NCBI GenBank assembly: GCA_013204105.1
Contig: JABMOM010000040.1
Span: 98,582-162,581, forward strand
Direction: 5' to 3'
From: Flavobacteriales bacterium
Lineage (GTDB): Bacteria > Bacteroidota > Bacteroidia > Flavobacteriales_G > Salibacteraceae
DNA length: 64,000 nucleotides
Part shown: positions 51,624 to 59,786 of the stretch, one piece after another
Numbering within the stretch: the first letter of the stretch is position 1
Layout: each line of letters starts with the position of its first letter
Notes under the pieces: generated by a model
Seen by the model: the letters and a program-made list of their open reading frames with translations, nothing else
Told to the model about the DNA's origin: nothing
Database searches by the model: none
Translations under genes and position numbers: made by a program

Positions 51624-51926
51624 TTACATATCGATGACTTGCAAGAATTCGATGTCTGCATGCGGATGGTTCGCACACGCTTGCTTCAACTCTTCCATGT
51701 CTGTTGCCTGAAGAAGGGAGTAGCCACTCACATTTCCGCTTGCTACGGCTCCACCAGAACACGCTGCTGGCATGACCGGGGCGCCGAAATCGACGATGTG
51801 CTTTTCATTGGCCTCCTTCCACTTCATCCACTCACCCATGACGGCGGCGGATTGCTCGGGGGTTGCATTGGCCATTTGCTGAATAGACTCAGGAGACGCT
51901 TGATAGATCGCTAAAAACTTTTTCAT
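51624..51926 (-). CDS. YCII-related protein (second paralogue)
   Basis: A 100-residue paralogue of the family, starting MKKFLAIYQASPESIQQMAN. The core KWKEANEKHIVDFGAPV is followed by NVSGYSLLQATDMEELKQAC and the end HADIEFLQVIDM. It aligns along its length with the third paralogue at 52576-52896 (same starting motif and IVDFGAP/VVDFGAP core). It is the first gene of the minus-strand sigma cluster. A terminator-like hairpin separates it from the next gene. Confidence 0.88.
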   Translation of the reverse strand: MKKFLAIYQASPESIQQMANATPEQSAAVMGEWMKWKEANEKHIVDFGAPVMPAACSGGAVASGNVSGYSLLQATDMEELKQACANHPHADIEFLQVIDM

Positions 51927-52077
51927 TGTGTTGGTTTTAATGATTATTGATTTCGCCCTTATGACGAAGCTGATTTTTAAAACGGGACGCTTTCGTAAAA
52001 AAAGATTTCGATGAACCTCGTCGATTGGGTCGCAGTATTGGTTTACTTTTCAATCAAACAGGCATACAAGCAACATC

Positions 52078-52542
52078 ATGAGTACTAAACGAATTCTTCT
52101 ATTATCGTCACCCCTCCTATTGATCGGTCTACTGTACATATTGATTATGGCCACGGGCATCAAGCCTATTTTTCTTGGTATGCATGAACCCATTGCGGCT
52201 GAGGATGGAATCGCTCTTTCTGGCTTTGATCCTATTTCCTATCGCACCGAGCCTATTAAAGGTTCAAAAGAATTCTCTTACGAATGGAAAGGTGTCGTTT
52301 GGTATTTCTCCAGTGAAGAAAATTTGAAGCTATTTAAAGATGCTCCAGATAAATATTGCCCTGCATTCGGCGGCCATTGTGCGCTAGCTACCAGCACGGG
52401 TTTCGCAGTGCATGGAGACCCCTCGACTTATGCCATCGTAGAAGACACACTTTACATCTTTTCAGGTGACGAAGTAAAAACCACCTACATGAACGACCTC
52501 TCTAACAGCATCAAACAAAGTAGAGAGGCGTGGAATGAGTGA
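52078..52542 (+). CDS. YHS-domain membrane-anchored protein
   Basis: A 154-residue protein with an N-terminal membrane anchor (RILLLSSPLLLIGLLYILIM) and an exported YHS domain: IALSGFDPISYRTEPIKGSK, FSYEWKGVVWYFSSEENLKLF and DKYCPAFGGHCALATSTG. YHS domains often bind metals such as copper, and in this form (YHS plus CP.FGGHC) are common beside ECF sigma factors and metal-stress genes. It is divergent from the YCII gene at 51624-51926. TTG at 52025 and TACTTTTC at 52044-52051 (16 bases apart) form a candidate promoter with one mismatch. Confidence 0.88.
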   Translation: MSTKRILLLSSPLLLIGLLYILIMATGIKPIFLGMHEPIAAEDGIALSGFDPISYRTEPIKGSKEFSYEWKGVVWYFSSEENLKLFKDAPDKYCPAFGGHCALATSTGFAVHGDPSTYAIVEDTLYIFSGDEVKTTYMNDLSNSIKQSREAWNE

Positions 52543-52575
52543 AGCGACATTAATGACCCCAAGCTAGCCAGAGCT

Positions 52576-52896
52576 TTACGTCAACGCCAACTCGAAAAAC
52601 TCAATATAAGCCTCCGGATGCCAGCCTATGTGAGGATGGTCTTTGCATTCTTCCTCTAGGGCTTCCATTGACTCAGCCTGCAAAACAGAGTATCCGCTGA
52701 TGGTAACATGCGTAGGTCCAGTTCCAATGTTGCCCCTTGAAGCTAGAGGAGCTCCAAAATCCACGACGCAGCCTTCGTGGGCGTCTTTCCAGTCCATCCA
52801 TTTCTGCATGCCTGCTTTTTGATCTTCGGGTGTAGCATCCTGCATCCAGGCCATGGCCTCTTTTGGGGTGTGGTAAATCGCCAAGAACTTCTTCAT
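52576..52896 (-). CDS. YCII-related protein (third paralogue)
   Basis: A 106-residue paralogue starting MKKFLAIYHTPKEAMAWMQD. The core MDWKDAHEGCVVDFGAPLAS is followed by HVTISGYSVLQAESMEALEE and HIGWHPEAYIEFFEL. It is convergent with the YHS gene (34 bases apart). Its upstream region runs into a mosaic repeat, so its promoter differs from those of the other two. It is probably controlled with them by the sigma factor, but no shared promoter motif was found. Confidence 0.88.
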   Translation of the reverse strand: MKKFLAIYHTPKEAMAWMQDATPEDQKAGMQKWMDWKDAHEGCVVDFGAPLASRGNIGTGPTHVTISGYSVLQAESMEALEEECKDHPHIGWHPEAYIEFFELALT

Positions 52897-52929
52897 ATTG
52901 GTGGAATTGGTTGGTAATGAAAATGATAG

Positions 52930-53139
52930 ACTAGAAAATTAGACAATTAGTTGAATTGACAATAGATAGGATGGCCACCACCCAATGCAAGGCATTGGAG
53001 TTGTAGTTGAGATTGAACTCGTTCTCGATACAATCACGCCTACGGCGCAATCACTCGAACTGACATCTAGGGAGGAGCCCCCCTACTCCCTACTCCCCAT
53101 TCACTTTTCACTTTTCACTTTTCACTTCCCCCTAATTAA
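52930..53139 (+). repeat. Mosaic intergenic repeat, forward orientation
   Basis: In order: AGACTAGAAAATTAGACAATTAG (52929-52951), hexamers GGAGTTGTAGTTGAGATTGAACTC (about 52997-53020), palindrome CGTTCTCGATACAATCACGCCTACGGCGCAATCACTCGAACTGACATC (53021-53068), CCCTACTCCCTACTCCCC, heptamers TTTTCAC (about 53104-53126), and CTACTCCCC next to the DUF2911 stop codon. Confidence 0.8.
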
Positions 53140-54225
53140 CTACTCCCCAATCTGCCCCAAGTACTTCTCCGAGTTCGCCTTTACATTGGCGGGTGGATTC
53201 AGGCTTAGCGCTTTTTTGAAATATTGGACGGACTCCTTCTTATTGCCAGACAGAAAGAGGCCCTCACCTAAGCTATCCCATGCGTTGGCGCTCTCGGGAT
53301 TGTTATCCGCGTTGGCTTTGAAGACCTTGATGGCCTCTTCGTTCTTGCCTTGGTTCATCAATTGGTAGGCGTAGGTGTTCAACTCACCTTCTGTGGCTAC
53401 GGCCAGTGCATTGGTGCGAATTTCCGTTGCATCATCCGCCTTTCCTTGTGCTTCAAGGATACCGGCCTTGGTGTTCAGTGTTGTGAAGCTTGGATTCTGA
53501 TTGGATGCTGCGGTAGCCCAAATGAGCGCCTGGTCCAATGCATAGCTATTGTTCAACAGGTAATTGGCGCCGCTATTGAATCCCTGCCATGAAAAACCCG
53601 TGCTACCGTGTAATTCGGTCTTTGCATTCGCGAGGACAATAGCATCCACATCGAATTCAATCTTGACCGGAAATTGCTTTTTCTCCCAATTCAACACCAT
53701 CTCCGCGGAAGTGCGGTCCAAGTTGATGAAGTCGTAGGTCAAGCGCTCGGTGTGGGCAACGTCTTTGATCTGGATTGGAGCGCGCATGACATCATTGGCT
53801 TGGTCGTACCAAAAGCTTCCCCAAGCACGATTTTCAGCACTCAAGACTACCTCACCGGTGTTGTCTTCGTTGATCACAAAGAACATTCCGTAGGAGCCCG
53901 CTGGGACTTTTTTACCCTGGATCATCACGTCGTGGCTCAAGGTGATGGTGGTGTTCTCGTTGGCGCCAGCCCTCCAAGGCGCCTCGTTGCCAGCTCCAAA
54001 ACCTTGCACGTTCCATCCGTATGGAATCAATGCACCCCATATTTCACGTTCTCTGACCGCTGGTCTACTGTAGTTGACTTTTACATCGGATATACCAATC
54101 CGTTGGGTGACCTCCGCAGCCGGACTAGGCGTGCGCGGTTGAGTAATGCCCTGTGCCTTTGCAGCATTTGGAAGGTACAATCCGGAGCAAAACAGGATTG
54201 CAGCGATAGTTATGGTGGTTCTCAT
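53140..54225 (-). CDS. DUF2911-TPR secreted protein
   Basis: A secreted protein of about 361 residues. Start MRTTITIAAILFCSGLYLPN at 54225 gives a signal peptide ending AAKAQ; the frame from 54261 would add twelve residues. Residues about 30-190 are a DUF2911 domain (VTQRIGISDVKVNYSRPAVR, PYGWNVQGFGAGNEAPWRAG, VPAGSYGMFFVINEDNTGEV). The C-terminal 130 residues are tetratricopeptide-like (EAIKVFKANADNNPESANAW, SVQYFKKALSLNPPA). DUF2911 is a Bacteroidota-specific domain of unknown function. A leader motif with AATGATTATTG lies at 54231-54241 just before the start codon. Confidence 0.88.
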   Translation of the reverse strand: MRTTITIAAILFCSGLYLPNAAKAQGITQPRTPSPAAEVTQRIGISDVKVNYSRPAVREREIWGALIPYGWNVQGFGAGNEAPWRAGANENTTITLSHDVMIQGKKVPAGSYGMFFVINEDNTGEVVLSAENRAWGSFWYDQANDVMRAPIQIKDVAHTERLTYDFINLDRTSAEMVLNWEKKQFPVKIEFDVDAIVLANAKTELHGSTGFSWQGFNSGANYLLNNSYALDQALIWATAASNQNPSFTTLNTKAGILEAQGKADDATEIRTNALAVATEGELNTYAYQLMNQGKNEEAIKVFKANADNNPESANAWDSLGEGLFLSGNKKESVQYFKKALSLNPPANVKANSEKYLGQIGE

Positions 54226-54304
54226 CTCTAAATGATTATTGGTTGTACGTACAACATACAAAGACTTTTAACCATTTGTCACAGAATCAGGCTCAAGCGT
54301 TTGG

Positions 54305-54590
54305 TAAGGGGTGGATGGCGTTGCGCTGCTGCGCAGCGGGGGGAGCTGCTGCGCAGCGGGGAATAGGGAGTAGGGAGTAGGGAATAGTTGATTAGTACAT
54401 GAGTTCATTGCGGTTGCAGTTGAGATTGTAGTTGAAGCTGAAGATTCGCTGTTGCTTTTGACAACCCCGAACTAATCTTTTCTCTTCCATCTTTCTTCAC
54501 TCAACAGGTCCCGCCTACTCCCCATTCACTTTTCACTTTTCACTTTTCACTTTTAGTTTTTCACTTTTCACTAATCACTTTTCACTCCAC
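54305..54590 (+). repeat. Mosaic intergenic repeat, forward orientation
   Basis: GCTGCTGCGCAGCGGGGGGAGCTGCTGCGCAGCGGGG (54327-54362), GGGAGTAGGGAGTAGGGAATAGTTGATTAGTACATG (about 54366-54401), hexamers GCGGTTGCAGTTGAGATTGTAGTTGAAGC (about 54411-54439), a non-repeat stretch ending CATCTTTCTTCACTCAACAGGTCCCGCCTACTCC, then TTTTCAC heptamers (about 54528-54588). The shared stretch CTTCACTCAACAGGTCCCGCCTACTCC also occurs at 57689-57715. No gene is seen between 54226 and 54639. Confidence 0.8.
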
Positions 54591-54639
54591 CCAACGCCTT
54601 AAAAATTTACATACCTTGTCTTCAGACAATCAAAACCCT

Positions 54640-55179
54640 ATGCAGCCAAGCTTTCCTCGGTTTTCGTTTTTCGCGGTTTTTATAGCCTTCTTCCTTTTGT
54701 CCGGATCTCTTATTGGACAGACACAGGACGAGAAGAGCATAGCCAAAATGAAAAGCATGTACATGCTGAATTTTTCGAAGTACGTTACATGGCCTAATGG
54801 GGTGATTCAGGATACATTTTTCATAGGTGTAAGGAACGATGATGACGTCATTCGAAATTTGGAAGAAATTGCTTTGGTCAAAAAGGTTTTAGGCAAACCT
54901 ATTTCTGTCGTGCATCTTGAAGATTTCAAGCAAGTTCCGACACTGCACATGCTCTACGTCAACATCGACCCAGCCATGGACCTTGACGCTATACATGCTT
55001 CGATCGCCGACGCAGCAGTATTGCTGGTAACAGAAGGGTATGACCTTGAGCACAGCATGCTCAATTTTGTAAACGATGGTGAGCATCTGAAATACGAAAT
55101 GAACAAGATTGTGATGGGCACACACCAGTTGAAGGTGGATGAAACCCTCGAGAATTTGGCGATCCGCGTGATCAAATAA
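54640..55179 (+). CDS. YfiR/DUF4154 family exported protein
   Basis: A protein of about 179 residues. ATG at 54640 (MQPSFPRFSFFAVFIAFFLL) gives a signal peptide, so it was chosen over 54616. The mature part begins KMKSMYMLNFSKYVTWPNG, the strong DUF4154/YfiR signature (aromatic F..Y..WP), followed by FIGVRNDDDVIRNLEEIA, a beta-alpha layout, and the C-terminal AVLLVTEGYDLEHSMLNFV. In Pseudomonas YfiR is a periplasmic repressor of the diguanylate cyclase YfiN; in Bacteroidota the partners differ and none is adjacent. Confidence 0.85.
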   Translation: MQPSFPRFSFFAVFIAFFLLSGSLIGQTQDEKSIAKMKSMYMLNFSKYVTWPNGVIQDTFFIGVRNDDDVIRNLEEIALVKKVLGKPISVVHLEDFKQVPTLHMLYVNIDPAMDLDAIHASIADAAVLLVTEGYDLEHSMLNFVNDGEHLKYEMNKIVMGTHQLKVDETLENLAIRVIK

Positions 55180-55250
55180 AAGAGGTCTAAAAATTCATTG
55201 ATGATTCAGCCTCTTGGCTTAATCTTGCTTTCAACCTTTAAACTTCATCT

Positions 55251-55793
55251 ATGAGAACCCTAACATCTCTTTTGTTCGCTTTGGCGATCATCACCTCTTC
55301 CTTTCGACTTCAAGCGCAAAGCATTCCCACCTCCTACTTTACTTCGAGCATTGTTAACGGCATCCTCGGTATGGAGGGTTGTACGGGTGTGCGTGTATAT
55401 CCTGCCGCACAAGCGAATGGCTCGTTAACGTCCATGATCGTCGGCACGAATGCCGAAGGAGCGGAAATAGGCAGTTATTATGTGTACGGCGGCACCACTG
55501 ACGGCAACCCAGTGAACACCCCTATCGACCGAGCCGGTGCAGGAACGTTATGCAGTGCTTATGGTGCTAAGCATCCAAAATTCAACGCTCTATTCACGGC
55601 ACCCCAGGTGCAAGGATGGGTTGGCGAAGGCAGCCAGGGTTTTGAGGTGAATGCCTCGGGTGATCCCGCGAACAACTTCACAGCCAGTGGTTACATTTAC
55701 GAGGAAGGAGCTATGCGCGGCGTAGGCGCCAGTGCAGGCGGCGATCCTTGCCCTAATAATTGCGGCTCATCCAGCAACTACGTTTGCCCTTAA
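55251..55793 (+). CDS. Secreted Gly/Cys-rich protein of unknown function
   Basis: A 180-residue secreted protein with a signal peptide (TLTSLLFALAIITSSFRLQAQ). The mature chain is Gly/Ala/Asn-rich with five Cys (EGCTGVRVYPAAQ, TLCSAYGAKH, then GDPCPNNCGSSSNYVCP at the end), with the last three clustered in the final 15 residues. It has no T9SS domain. Some segments (EIGSYYVYGGTTDGNPV) look like short extracellular beta-structure. I do not recognise a family. It lies after the YfiR-like gene on the same strand with a 71-base gap. Confidence 0.6.
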   Translation: MRTLTSLLFALAIITSSFRLQAQSIPTSYFTSSIVNGILGMEGCTGVRVYPAAQANGSLTSMIVGTNAEGAEIGSYYVYGGTTDGNPVNTPIDRAGAGTLCSAYGAKHPKFNALFTAPQVQGWVGEGSQGFEVNASGDPANNFTASGYIYEEGAMRGVGASAGGDPCPNNCGSSSNYVCP

Positions 55794-56590
55794 GCCAGTT
55801 TTTCTTCTAGCCACACGCTGAATGCCTCGAATGAAATGAGGTCGTTGTGGCCTCCTCCTGAGATTGTGGTAAACGTGATCTTCTGTTGGTCTTTAAAGGC
55901 CGAGTAAAGCTTCTTTCCTGAATAATAGGGAACTACCCCATCCATCGTGCCATGGATGATGTGTATGGGTGACTGAACGCGGGGGAAATACCTCGCGTTC
56001 GAAAAAGGGAAGCGCAATACCAAACGCGCAGGAAGCAACAGCAGACGAAAAGCGAACACCTCCTTGATGGCGTAGAAAGGCGTCTCTAACAGGAGCATCC
56101 TCGCTTGCACGCGTGCGGCCAACCAGGTTGCCATAGCGCAACCAATGGAGCGACCGTAGATCACGATGTCTTTTTCGTCGTACTCCTTGAGCAGCGATTT
56201 GTAAAGTTCATGTCCGTCTTCATTCATCCGATGCATCGATCGGTGACCCGTGCTCTTGCCGTAGCCTCGGTAGTCGAACACCAGGATGTCATAACCATAT
56301 GCTGTAAAATCTTGCGCAATCTTTCCCCAACGGGTCAAGTCGCCGGCGTTGCCGTGGAAAAAGAGAATCGCTCCTTTGGCGTTGGGTGTTCGCAAGAACA
56401 AACTATTGATCGTCCCTCCGTCTGACATGGTGTGATTGCGTTCCTCAAAAGGAAAGTCAAAACGAAATTCCTCGTGGTGATTCATTCGCTTTGCCTGAAA
56501 CAGGAAGGACTCCTGAAAAACATAGAAAAACGTGGCGAGCAGCGCGTAAGACACAAGGAGTATGAGCAAAAGGGTGACTACAATTTCCAC
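55790..56590 (-). CDS. Alpha/beta hydrolase (membrane-anchored, ABHD13/YqkD-like)
   Basis: A 266-residue hydrolase with an N-terminal membrane helix (VVTLLLILLVSYALLATFFY). Active-site residues: the nucleophile elbow in VIYGRSIGCAMATWL, the acid in IIHGTMDGVVPY and the histidine in SGGGHNDLISF. The oxyanion segment is ILFFHGNAGDLTRWG. A GTG start at 56590 follows directly after the TAG stop of the upstream paralogue (no gap), so the two are translationally coupled. It is convergent with the 55251 gene, overlapping by four bases. The substrate is unknown. Confidence 0.87.
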   Translation of the reverse strand: MEIVVTLLLILLVSYALLATFFYVFQESFLFQAKRMNHHEEFRFDFPFEERNHTMSDGGTINSLFLRTPNAKGAILFFHGNAGDLTRWGKIAQDFTAYGYDILVFDYRGYGKSTGHRSMHRMNEDGHELYKSLLKEYDEKDIVIYGRSIGCAMATWLAARVQARMLLLETPFYAIKEVFAFRLLLLPARLVLRFPFSNARYFPRVQSPIHIIHGTMDGVVPYYSGKKLYSAFKDQQKITFTTISGGGHNDLISFEAFSVWLEEKLA

Positions 56591-57457
56591 CTATCCCCTC
56601 TTTTTTTGCGCGCGTTTGAAACTCAGGCTTGTCTCCTCTGGATTGAGCGGCGTGAGTTCACGGGAGTTGAGGATTTCGTCCAACATGATATGGTATTCCG
56701 GGTAGGTGTACAAGTTGTTGTGGCCTCCTCCAATGACCGTGTACAAGCGCGTATGTTCCGGACGAATCTTGGAAAGCTTGATGCCCAACTTCAAGGGAAT
56801 CAATTTATCATTCGTACCATGGATGATCCGTATGGGACAATCCACGTATTTGAGCCAGACATACGTGCGAATGGGAAACTTCATGATGATGGTCAAGGGC
56901 ATGAAGGGCAAGTAGCGCTTTGCCGTGCGCTTCATGCTGTAGTAAGGCGATTCCAAGATCAGCATCCGAGGATTGTTGCTACTGGCGAGCTTTGCGGCAA
57001 AACCAGAGCCCAAAGAGCGACCGTACACCACGATGTACTTTTCAGGTACCAGCTCCTTGATCTTGTCGTAGACGATCTGCAGATCAGACTTGATGGCGTC
57101 CTCGCTGCGCTTGCCCGTGCTCTTTCCAAAGCCTCGGTAATCGACCATGACCACGTCATAGCCCAAGCGACCAAAGTCCACGGCGAATTTCCCCCAGCCT
57201 TTGATCGAACGTGAATTGCCCTTGAGGTAAAGCAAGATGCCGCGCGGACGATCGATGCTGAAGTGAATGGCGTTGATGTTTACCCCCTCCTCTAGTTTCA
57301 GGTTGTATTCCTTGAACTGCTGATCCTGATAGCGGTACTCAAAATCCTCGGGTAATTTTTCTGGCTTGAACAGAAACCGCTCCTGAACGAGATAGAGCAC
57401 CACGTTTACAAGAATGTAAAGGATGACGCCAACGATGATGATGGTGGTCCAAGGCAT
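56591..57457 (-). CDS. Alpha/beta hydrolase (membrane-anchored paralogue)
   Basis: A 288-residue paralogue of the downstream hydrolase with the same layout: N-terminal helix (IIIVGVILYILVNVVLYLV), oxyanion segment ILLYLKGNSRSIKGWG, nucleophile in VVYGRSLGSGFAAKLA, acid in IIHGTNDKLIPL and histidine in IGGGHNNLYTY. It ends in a basic tail (SFKRAQKKRG). The two genes arose by tandem duplication and together make a two-gene operon. A mosaic repeat fills the 295 bases before its start. Confidence 0.87.
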   Translation of the reverse strand: MPWTTIIIVGVILYILVNVVLYLVQERFLFKPEKLPEDFEYRYQDQQFKEYNLKLEEGVNINAIHFSIDRPRGILLYLKGNSRSIKGWGKFAVDFGRLGYDVVMVDYRGFGKSTGKRSEDAIKSDLQIVYDKIKELVPEKYIVVYGRSLGSGFAAKLASSNNPRMLILESPYYSMKRTAKRYLPFMPLTIIMKFPIRTYVWLKYVDCPIRIIHGTNDKLIPLKLGIKLSKIRPEHTRLYTVIGGGHNNLYTYPEYHIMLDEILNSRELTPLNPEETSLSFKRAQKKRG

Positions 57458-57471
57458 GGGGCGAAATTAGT

Positions 57472-57752
57472 CATCTGGGGAATAGGGACTGGGGACTCGG
57501 GACTGGGGACTCGGGACTGGGGACTGGGGATTAGTTCGCTGCGCGTACTGAGCTCGGCTTCGCCTCGGTTGGTGATTAGAGGATCAGACCATTGGAAAAT
57601 TAGCTCATCAGTGCATTAGCTCATTGAGGGTGCAGTTGCAGTTGCAGTTGGTTATGATAACCTCGTACTCATCTTTACTCTTCCATCTTTCTTCACTCAA
57701 CAGGTCCCGCCTACTCCTCATTCACTTTTCACTTTTAGTTTTTCACTTTTCA
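57472..57752 (+). repeat. Mosaic intergenic repeat, forward orientation, most complete copy
   Basis: In order: G-rich GGGGAATAGGGACTGGGGACTCGGG (57476-57533); TTAGTTCGCTGCGCGTACTGAGCTCGGCTTCGCCTCGG (57531-57569); ATTAGAGGATCAGACCATTGG and AAATTAGCTCATCAGTGCATTAGCTCATTG (57574-57626); hexamers GTGCAGTTGCAGTTGCAGTTGG (57630-57651); CTCTTCCATCTTTCTTCACTCAACAGGTCCCGCC; and TTTTCAC heptamers (57721-57752) running into the GH16 stop codon at 57753. Only the CGATAC palindrome module is missing here. Confidence 0.82.
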
Positions 57753-58826
57753 CTACTCAACTAACATACGTACCGCCCTACCCATGCCTCCGGGGCCTCG
57801 CACGTCTAACACGTATACTCCTGGACTCAGCCTCGAGGTGTCTACCTGCTGTTGGACCTTGGTCAGGCGCTTGGATTGGATCGCTCTTCCGTCTAGGGTA
57901 TGGATGATTAGGCTGCCTCCTAGGTATTCTGCTGGGACGCGCAGTGTGGGGCTCTCCTTTGATGGATTGGGGTATAATCGGACATCTTCTTCGGGCTTGG
58001 TTTCTTGCTGACCTGTTGGCGATGACTGGTATACCCGCAGGTAGTCGATCACCATCTTACTTTCGGTGAAGCTGGCGGCAATGCTTGGGAGGATGGCCAC
58101 ATTCAGCAACAGGTATTGCTTGGCGTCAAACGGCCACGTCGATGCGTCTTTCACGGCAGGATCATAGGTGTAGTGTACCGTTCCATCTACGCTGAACTCC
58201 ATCTTGTCTTCTGTCCATTCGAGGGCGTAGACGTGGTAGGTGTTGCTCACGTCGTTCAGGGACGTTCCTCCTACATTTACGGTTCCACCGAAGGACGATG
58301 GGGTATGCAAGGCGCTGGATACATAGTTCTGGTTCGTTCCCCAATGTTCCATGATGTCGATCTCACCGCAAGCGGGCCATCCCACGTTGCCAAAGTTTGG
58401 TTGCCAATAGCCTCCGGGCTCATCGATGTTCCTTCCCAGCATCCAGATTGCTGGCCATGTGCCGACGCCAAATGGCAATTTGGCGCGTATCTCCACCCTT
58501 CCGTACGTAAAAGCGAATTTCGAATTCAAGCGCGTTGAAGTATACTCCTTGGTAACGCCTTGATCGGTAAAGGTCTCCTTCTTGGCTGCGATGTACATCG
58601 CACCATCTTGCAAATAGGCATTCTCTGTGCGATTGGTATAGTGCTGGATCTCGCCATTGTACCAGCTGTTTCCATCGGGCAATTGGGTTTGGTGATACCA
58701 CTTTGACGTGTCGATTACCCCACTGCCGTCGCATTCGTCTGACCATACCAGAACGTCAAATTCTTCCTGTGCGAGAAGGTTCGTGGAGAGGAGAAGAACG
58801 CTGAAAAAAAGAATAATCCGTTGCAT
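57753..58826 (-). CDS. GH16 endo-1,3-beta-glucanase (laminarinase) with T9SS type A sorting domain
   Basis: A 357-residue secreted glycoside hydrolase. Signal peptide QRIILFFSVLLLSTNLLAQ. The GH16 domain (about residues 25-265) has the active-site motif GEIDIMEHWG with the nucleophile and acid/base Glu pair, TWPAIWMLG, and HVYALEWTEDKMEFSVDG. Residues about 285-357 are a T9SS type A sorting domain (VRLYPNPSKESPTLRVPAEY, LSPGVYVLDV). Laminarin, the storage glucan of brown algae and diatoms, is the likely substrate. It is the last gene of a minus-strand set with two GH17 genes 38 bases upstream. Confidence 0.93.
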   Translation of the reverse strand: MQRIILFFSVLLLSTNLLAQEEFDVLVWSDECDGSGVIDTSKWYHQTQLPDGNSWYNGEIQHYTNRTENAYLQDGAMYIAAKKETFTDQGVTKEYTSTRLNSKFAFTYGRVEIRAKLPFGVGTWPAIWMLGRNIDEPGGYWQPNFGNVGWPACGEIDIMEHWGTNQNYVSSALHTPSSFGGTVNVGGTSLNDVSNTYHVYALEWTEDKMEFSVDGTVHYTYDPAVKDASTWPFDAKQYLLLNVAILPSIAASFTESKMVIDYLRVYQSSPTGQQETKPEEDVRLYPNPSKESPTLRVPAEYLGGSLIIHTLDGRAIQSKRLTKVQQQVDTSRLSPGVYVLDVRGPGGMGRAVRMLVE

Positions 58827-58864
58827 GCTATTGTTCTAAGTGATGAAGATAGGAAACTCAATCC

Positions 58865-59773
58865 TTAGGAAGGGTCGAGCACCTGAAGTGTCTTTTGCTT
58901 GCGATCCACTCCGTAAATCCCCCAGTGCTTTTCTGGCTCCAGTGGATCATCAGAGCCTTTCCAGTTTTCGTCAAAGGCCTCAAAGACAAAGGTCAAAACG
59001 TCTTCTTCCTTACTCCAAGCCATGAGTTCGACTAGGTAGCGGTCTTGCAATGCCTGACTGGCGTTGTGTGGTTCAATCCCCCTGCCGTTCGACGCTGTAG
59101 CCCATCCGGCTTCCGTTATGACTACGGTTTTATGGGGATAACGGTTTGCGACGTCAATGTAATTCTGACGGGTGTAGTGCATTGCATCGTCGATCGACTT
59201 GTACTCCCATACCGGGTAAGTGTGGATAGAGATGAAGTCCACCGCCTCTACGAGCGGTTCCAGCTTCGTACCCCAAGGCAAGAAGTTCTCGCAAAAGGTC
59301 ACGGGCTTGTTCGTGTGTTCCTTGACGTATTGCACGAACTCAACTACGCGCTCTACCGGCACCAAGTGATCGGTCCAGTCCACGGTGGCTTCGTTGCCCA
59401 CGGAAAGGGAAAAGATGCAATCGGCGTAACGCTCGGTCATCCGCACCAAGGCTCGCATCTGATCGTCGTTGTGCTTTCTGTTTTTGGCGAGCTGCTCTTC
59501 GGAGTAATCCGCACCCCAGGGACAATCGGGATTGTTCACCTCCGCCGCGATGTAGGCGCCGAGCATCACTTCAAAGTCCATGTTTTCTTTCTCGATTACC
59601 TCGAACACGCGTTCTGCGTGCTCGTCGCAATCGTAGAGTCGGAGGTAGTTCCAATCTTTCTGCAGGATGCGCAGGTCCTCCTTGACCTCATCGTAGGTCG
59701 GAAAAATTTGGGCATCTGGACTTTGTCCGTCTCGGAATCCTGAGTAGCAAATGGCGGGTGCGTTCGGAAACAT
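58865..59773 (-). CDS. GH17-like 1,3-beta-glucan hydrolase (first paralogue)
   Basis: A 302-residue protein related to GH17 exo-1,3-beta-glucosidases/glucanases (COG5309). The acid/base Glu is in SLSVGNEATVDW and the nucleophile in KTVVITEAGWATAS; the motifs ICYSGFRDGQSPDA at the start and FISIHTYPVWEYKS are typical. No signal peptide is seen, so it should work in the cytoplasm on oligosaccharides. It shares a layout with the second paralogue. The gap to the upstream paralogue is 13 bases and to GH16 38, so the three genes are probably one operon. Confidence 0.83.
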   Translation of the reverse strand: MFPNAPAICYSGFRDGQSPDAQIFPTYDEVKEDLRILQKDWNYLRLYDCDEHAERVFEVIEKENMDFEVMLGAYIAAEVNNPDCPWGADYSEEQLAKNRKHNDDQMRALVRMTERYADCIFSLSVGNEATVDWTDHLVPVERVVEFVQYVKEHTNKPVTFCENFLPWGTKLEPLVEAVDFISIHTYPVWEYKSIDDAMHYTRQNYIDVANRYPHKTVVITEAGWATASNGRGIEPHNASQALQDRYLVELMAWSKEEDVLTFVFEAFDENWKGSDDPLEPEKHWGIYGVDRKQKTLQVLDPS

Positions 59774-59786
59774 AAGCGCTAGCTAA

